Part shown: piece by piece, positions 62,011-64,000 of the stretch
Numbering within the stretch: position 1 is the first letter of the stretch
Layout: each line of letters opens with the position of its first letter
Assembly (NCBI GenBank): GCA_030680575.1
Contig: JAUXVI010000057.1
Span: 1-64,000, forward strand
Reading direction: 5' to 3'
Length of the DNA: 64,000 nucleotides
Source of the DNA: Hylemonella sp.
GTDB lineage: Bacteria; Pseudomonadota; Gammaproteobacteria; Burkholderiales; Burkholderiaceae_C
Notes under the pieces: generated by a model
Databases searched by the model: none
What the model saw: only the letters and a program-made list of their open reading frames with translations
Told to the model about the DNA's origin: nothing
Position numbers and translations under genes: made by a program

Positions 62011-62924
62011 CACCTCGTTCTGCTGAAGACGAAGATGCCAGCCACCACCAGCACGGTACCAGCCGCAATCCAGGGCGTGAACGGCTCGCCCAGCAGCCAC
62101 ACGCCCATCAGGATGGTGGACATCGGCCCGACCATGCCGACCTGTGCCGTCAGACCGGCGCCGATGCGCTCAATCGCCATCATCACCAGCAGCACCGGCA
62201 CCGCCGTGCAGGCGATGGCATTGAGCAGCGAAAGCCAGATCACCGGCATCGCCACCTCGGCCGCCGTGAGCGGCCGCAGCAGGACAAACTGCAGAATGCA
62301 AAGAAGACAGGCCACACTGGTCGCCAACCCGACCAGGCGCAGCGAGCCTAGGCGCTGCACCAGCTCGCCGCTGTAGGTCAGGTACAGCGCGTAACTGATG
62401 GCACTGATGAACACCAGCAGCGAGCCCCAGGCCACCTCACTGCCAGCCAGTGTGACCTCGCGACCGAACACCAGCAGCACGCCGGCGTAGCTGATGAGCA
62501 TGCCCCACAGTTGCTTGCGCTGCACACGGCGGCCAAACAGCACCCGCCCCAGCAGCAGCACCAGGGTGGGCGTGAGATACAGGATCAAGCGCTCCAGCGA
62601 CGCCGTGATGAAGGCCAGCCCGGCAAAGTCAAGAAAACTCGCCAGGTAGTAGCCGGAAAAACCCAGCCCCAACACGCCCAGCCAGTCACGCCGCTTCAGC
62701 GGCGGCTGGCCGCCACCATCCTGTCTATAGGTTGCCCACCAGACCATGGCCGCGAACAGCGGCAGCGCGAACAGCATGCGGTACATGATGAGCGTGACCG
62801 CATCGACGCCGTGGCGGTAAGCCAGCTTGACGATGATCGCCTTGCCACTGAAGGCAATGGCACCGATGACCGCGAACAACAAACCGGATGCTACGTTTTT
62901 TGTAGCGCTTCGCGCATATTTCAC
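62010..62924 (-). CDS. EamA/DMT-superfamily transporter
   Basis: A ~304-aa carrier with ten predicted helices: SGLLFAVIGAIAFSGKAIIVKLAYRHG is the first, and YLTPTLVLLLGRVLFGRRV the typical middle. No ATG is available; GTG 62924 (KYARS) is the best start, with TTG starts further inside as alternatives. Codons 7-12 (ATKNVA) coincide with a copy of the 17-bp repeat. R5 follows the stop. Divergent relation to ggt: same strand, ggt lies upstream. Confidence 0.83.
   Translation of the reverse strand: MKYARSATKNVASGLLFAVIGAIAFSGKAIIVKLAYRHGVDAVTLIMYRMLFALPLFAAMVWWATYRQDGGGQPPLKRRDWLGVLGLGFSGYYLASFLDFAGLAFITASLERLILYLTPTLVLLLGRVLFGRRVQRKQLWGMLISYAGVLLVFGREVTLAGSEVAWGSLLVFISAISYALYLTYSGELVQRLGSLRLVGLATSVACLLCILQFVLLRPLTAAEVAMPVIWLSLLNAIACTAVPVLLVMMAIERIGAGLTAQVGMVGPMSTILMGVWLLGEPFTPWIAAGTVLVVAGIFVFSRTR
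62890..62906 (-). repeat. 17-bp palindromic repeat at the start of the EamA gene
   Basis: Plus strand GCTACGTTTTTTGTAGC; minus strand GCTACAAAAAACGTAGC, read GCT ACA AAA AAC GTA GC at codons 7-12 with the GTG start. The arms GCTAC/GTAGC are a perfect 5-bp palindrome. Confidence 0.7.
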
Positions 62925-62967
62925 AAGGGCAAAGACCGAATTTCTTTCAAAACATTGAAGCCGCGGG

Positions 62968-64000
62968 TCAGAAGCCGGCCGCCAGCCCGTCGCGTCGCGC
63001 ATCGCTGGCCGCCACATAACCCTCGACCTTCGGGTCGCCGGCGCGCCAGATGAACTGGCCGGCGCCGAAGTCCTGGTAGGAGTCGTTGATGACCTCCATG
63101 CGGTGGCCGCGCTCGGCCAGGCCCTGCACCGTGGCCTTGTCCATATTGGCCTCGACGTTGATCTCCAGCCCGGCGTTGTAGCGCCAACGCGGCGCGTCGC
63201 AGGCGGCCTGCGGGTTCTGGCCGTAGTCGAGCATGCGCACCAGCGTCTGCATGTGGCCTTGCGGCTGCATGTTGGCGCCCATCACGCCGTAGCTCATCAC
63301 CGGCTGGCCATCCTTGGTGAGGAAGGCCGGGATGATGGTATGGAACGGGCGCTTGCCCGGTGCCACCAGATTGGCCGGGTTCAGGCCGTTCGCGTCCAGG
63401 CTGAAGCCGTGGCCGCGGTTCTGCAGGCTGATGCCGAAGGTCGGCTCGACACAGCCCGAGCCGAAGCCCATGTAGTTGCTCTGGATGAAGCTGACCATCA
63501 TGCCGTTCTCATCCGCCGTGGTGAGGTAGATGGTGCCGCCCTTGACCGGGTTGCCGGCCTTGAAGTCCTGGGCCTTCTTCATGTCGATCAGCTTGGCACG
63601 CGAGGCCAGGTAGGCATCATCCAGCATCTGCTCGGCGGTGACCTCCATCGCCGAAGGCTCGGCCACGTAGCGGTAGACGTCGGCAAAAGCCAGCTTCATG
63701 GCTTCGATCTGCAGATGCTGCGAATCGACGCTGTCCACCGGCAGCGAACCCAGGTCGAACTTGTCGAGAATGCCCAGCGCGATCAGCGCAGCAATGCCCT
63801 GCCCGTTCGGCGGGATCTCGTGCAAGGTGTAGCCGCGGTAGTTCTTGCCGATGGGTTTGACCCATTCAGGTTTATAGGCAGCGAAGTCACTGGCCTTGAT
63901 GCTGCCGCCATGCTGGGCAGAAAACTTCTCGATCGCCTGCGCGATCTCGCCGCCGTAATAGGCCTGGCCCTTGGTTTCGGCTATGGCACGCAGGCCGCGT
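62968..64000 (-). CDS. ggt: Gamma-glutamyltranspeptidase, C-terminal part (partial)
   Basis: The 5' part lies beyond the window; 344 codons are present, with an open frame to the edge. They cover the end of the large subunit (YRGYTLHEIPPNGQG) and the whole small subunit. The autoprocessing site with the nucleophilic Thr is GGTIYLTTADENGMMVSFIQSN; the canonical TTHY(S/C) is TIYL here. The C-terminal part has RPFHTIIPAFLTKDGQPVMSYGVMGANMQPQGH. It hydrolyses or transfers gamma-glutamyl groups of glutathione in the periplasm. Confidence 0.92.
   Translation of the reverse strand, partial: RGLRAIAETKGQAYYGGEIAQAIEKFSAQHGGSIKASDFAAYKPEWVKPIGKNYRGYTLHEIPPNGQGIAALIALGILDKFDLGSLPVDSVDSQHLQIEAMKLAFADVYRYVAEPSAMEVTAEQMLDDAYLASRAKLIDMKKAQDFKAGNPVKGGTIYLTTADENGMMVSFIQSNYMGFGSGCVEPTFGISLQNRGHGFSLDANGLNPANLVAPGKRPFHTIIPAFLTKDGQPVMSYGVMGANMQPQGHMQTLVRMLDYGQNPQAACDAPRWRYNAGLEINVEANMDKATVQGLAERGHRMEVINDSYQDFGAGQFIWRAGDPKVEGYVAASDARRDGLAAGF

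Overview
The window is high-GC chromosomal DNA from a betaproteobacterium, most likely family Comamonadaceae (Burkholderiales; a Rhodoferax/Polaromonas/Hydrogenophaga-like organism). This is inferred from gene order (trxB / ftsK-lolA / rarA; rpmB-rpmG / desaturase / rsmB / DUF1653 / purN; ribF-ileS-lspA), from families typical of the group (Bug/TctC binding protein, DUF4148, PimC/PimD-like acyl-CoA dehydrogenases, DUF2783), and from the non-coding repeats. No rRNA, CRISPR array, prophage or complete transposon is visible. The only clear mobile DNA is the right end of an IS3-family element at position 1.

Layout. 1-620: IS remnant, a short reading frame running out of it, a terminator and a hairpin-rich dispersed repeat. 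620-9670: LytS/LytTR two-component pair, argH, a hemerythrin translationally overlapped with an FMN 2-hydroxy-acid dehydrogenase, a molybdopterin-fold periplasmic protein divergent from an orphan sensor kinase, and dinB. 9670-14750: DUF1569, a dienoyl-CoA-isomerase-like crotonase, queF-yaaA divergent from truC, and an MFS carrier. 14850-20300: two divergent operons, rubrerythrin / Fe-S oxidoreductase / DUF3501 (peroxide defence) and VOC / FAD monooxygenase / DUF2783 (probable aromatic oxidation), separated by about 270 bp that holds candidate operators. 20390-29900: valS, galU, tusA, a FapA-domain protein, a NUDIX hydrolase, cysM, tRNA-Leu(CAA), an epimerase-like protein and a ferredoxin reductase. 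29970-37250: Bug protein, DUF3147, VOC, HbpS-like protein, livHMGF without a binding-protein gene, and rarA. 37340-43030: an iron-transporter-like protein, a small membrane protein and a RidA protein lying between rarA and lolA-ftsK, then trxB. 43170-47470: rpmB-rpmG with a strong promoter, fatty-acid desaturase, rsmB, DUF1653 and purN. 47730-64000: paired acyl-CoA dehydrogenases, a lipase-like lipoprotein, HNH nuclease, ribF-ileS-lspA, a three-repeat DUF4148 protein with a LysR regulator, quinone reductase, two EamA transporters, a lipoprotein, an atypical SDR and the 3' part of ggt.

Most genes are housekeeping or single-enzyme units. The most interesting signals are non-coding or embedded. 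(i) A 17-bp imperfect palindrome (GCTAY....RTAGC type) occurs about nine times; five copies lie in frame, all in the same reading phase, inside dinB, rarA, lolA, ileS and an EamA transporter gene, and two supply stop codons. (ii) A second repeat of about 80-110 bp occurs five times, four of them directly after a stop codon and oriented with the upstream gene. (iii) yaaA and truC start divergently from one shared CATG. (iv) The two divergent oxidative operons at 14850-20300 share an operator-rich intergenic region.

All family assignments come from reading motifs and lengths by eye. No database search was run.
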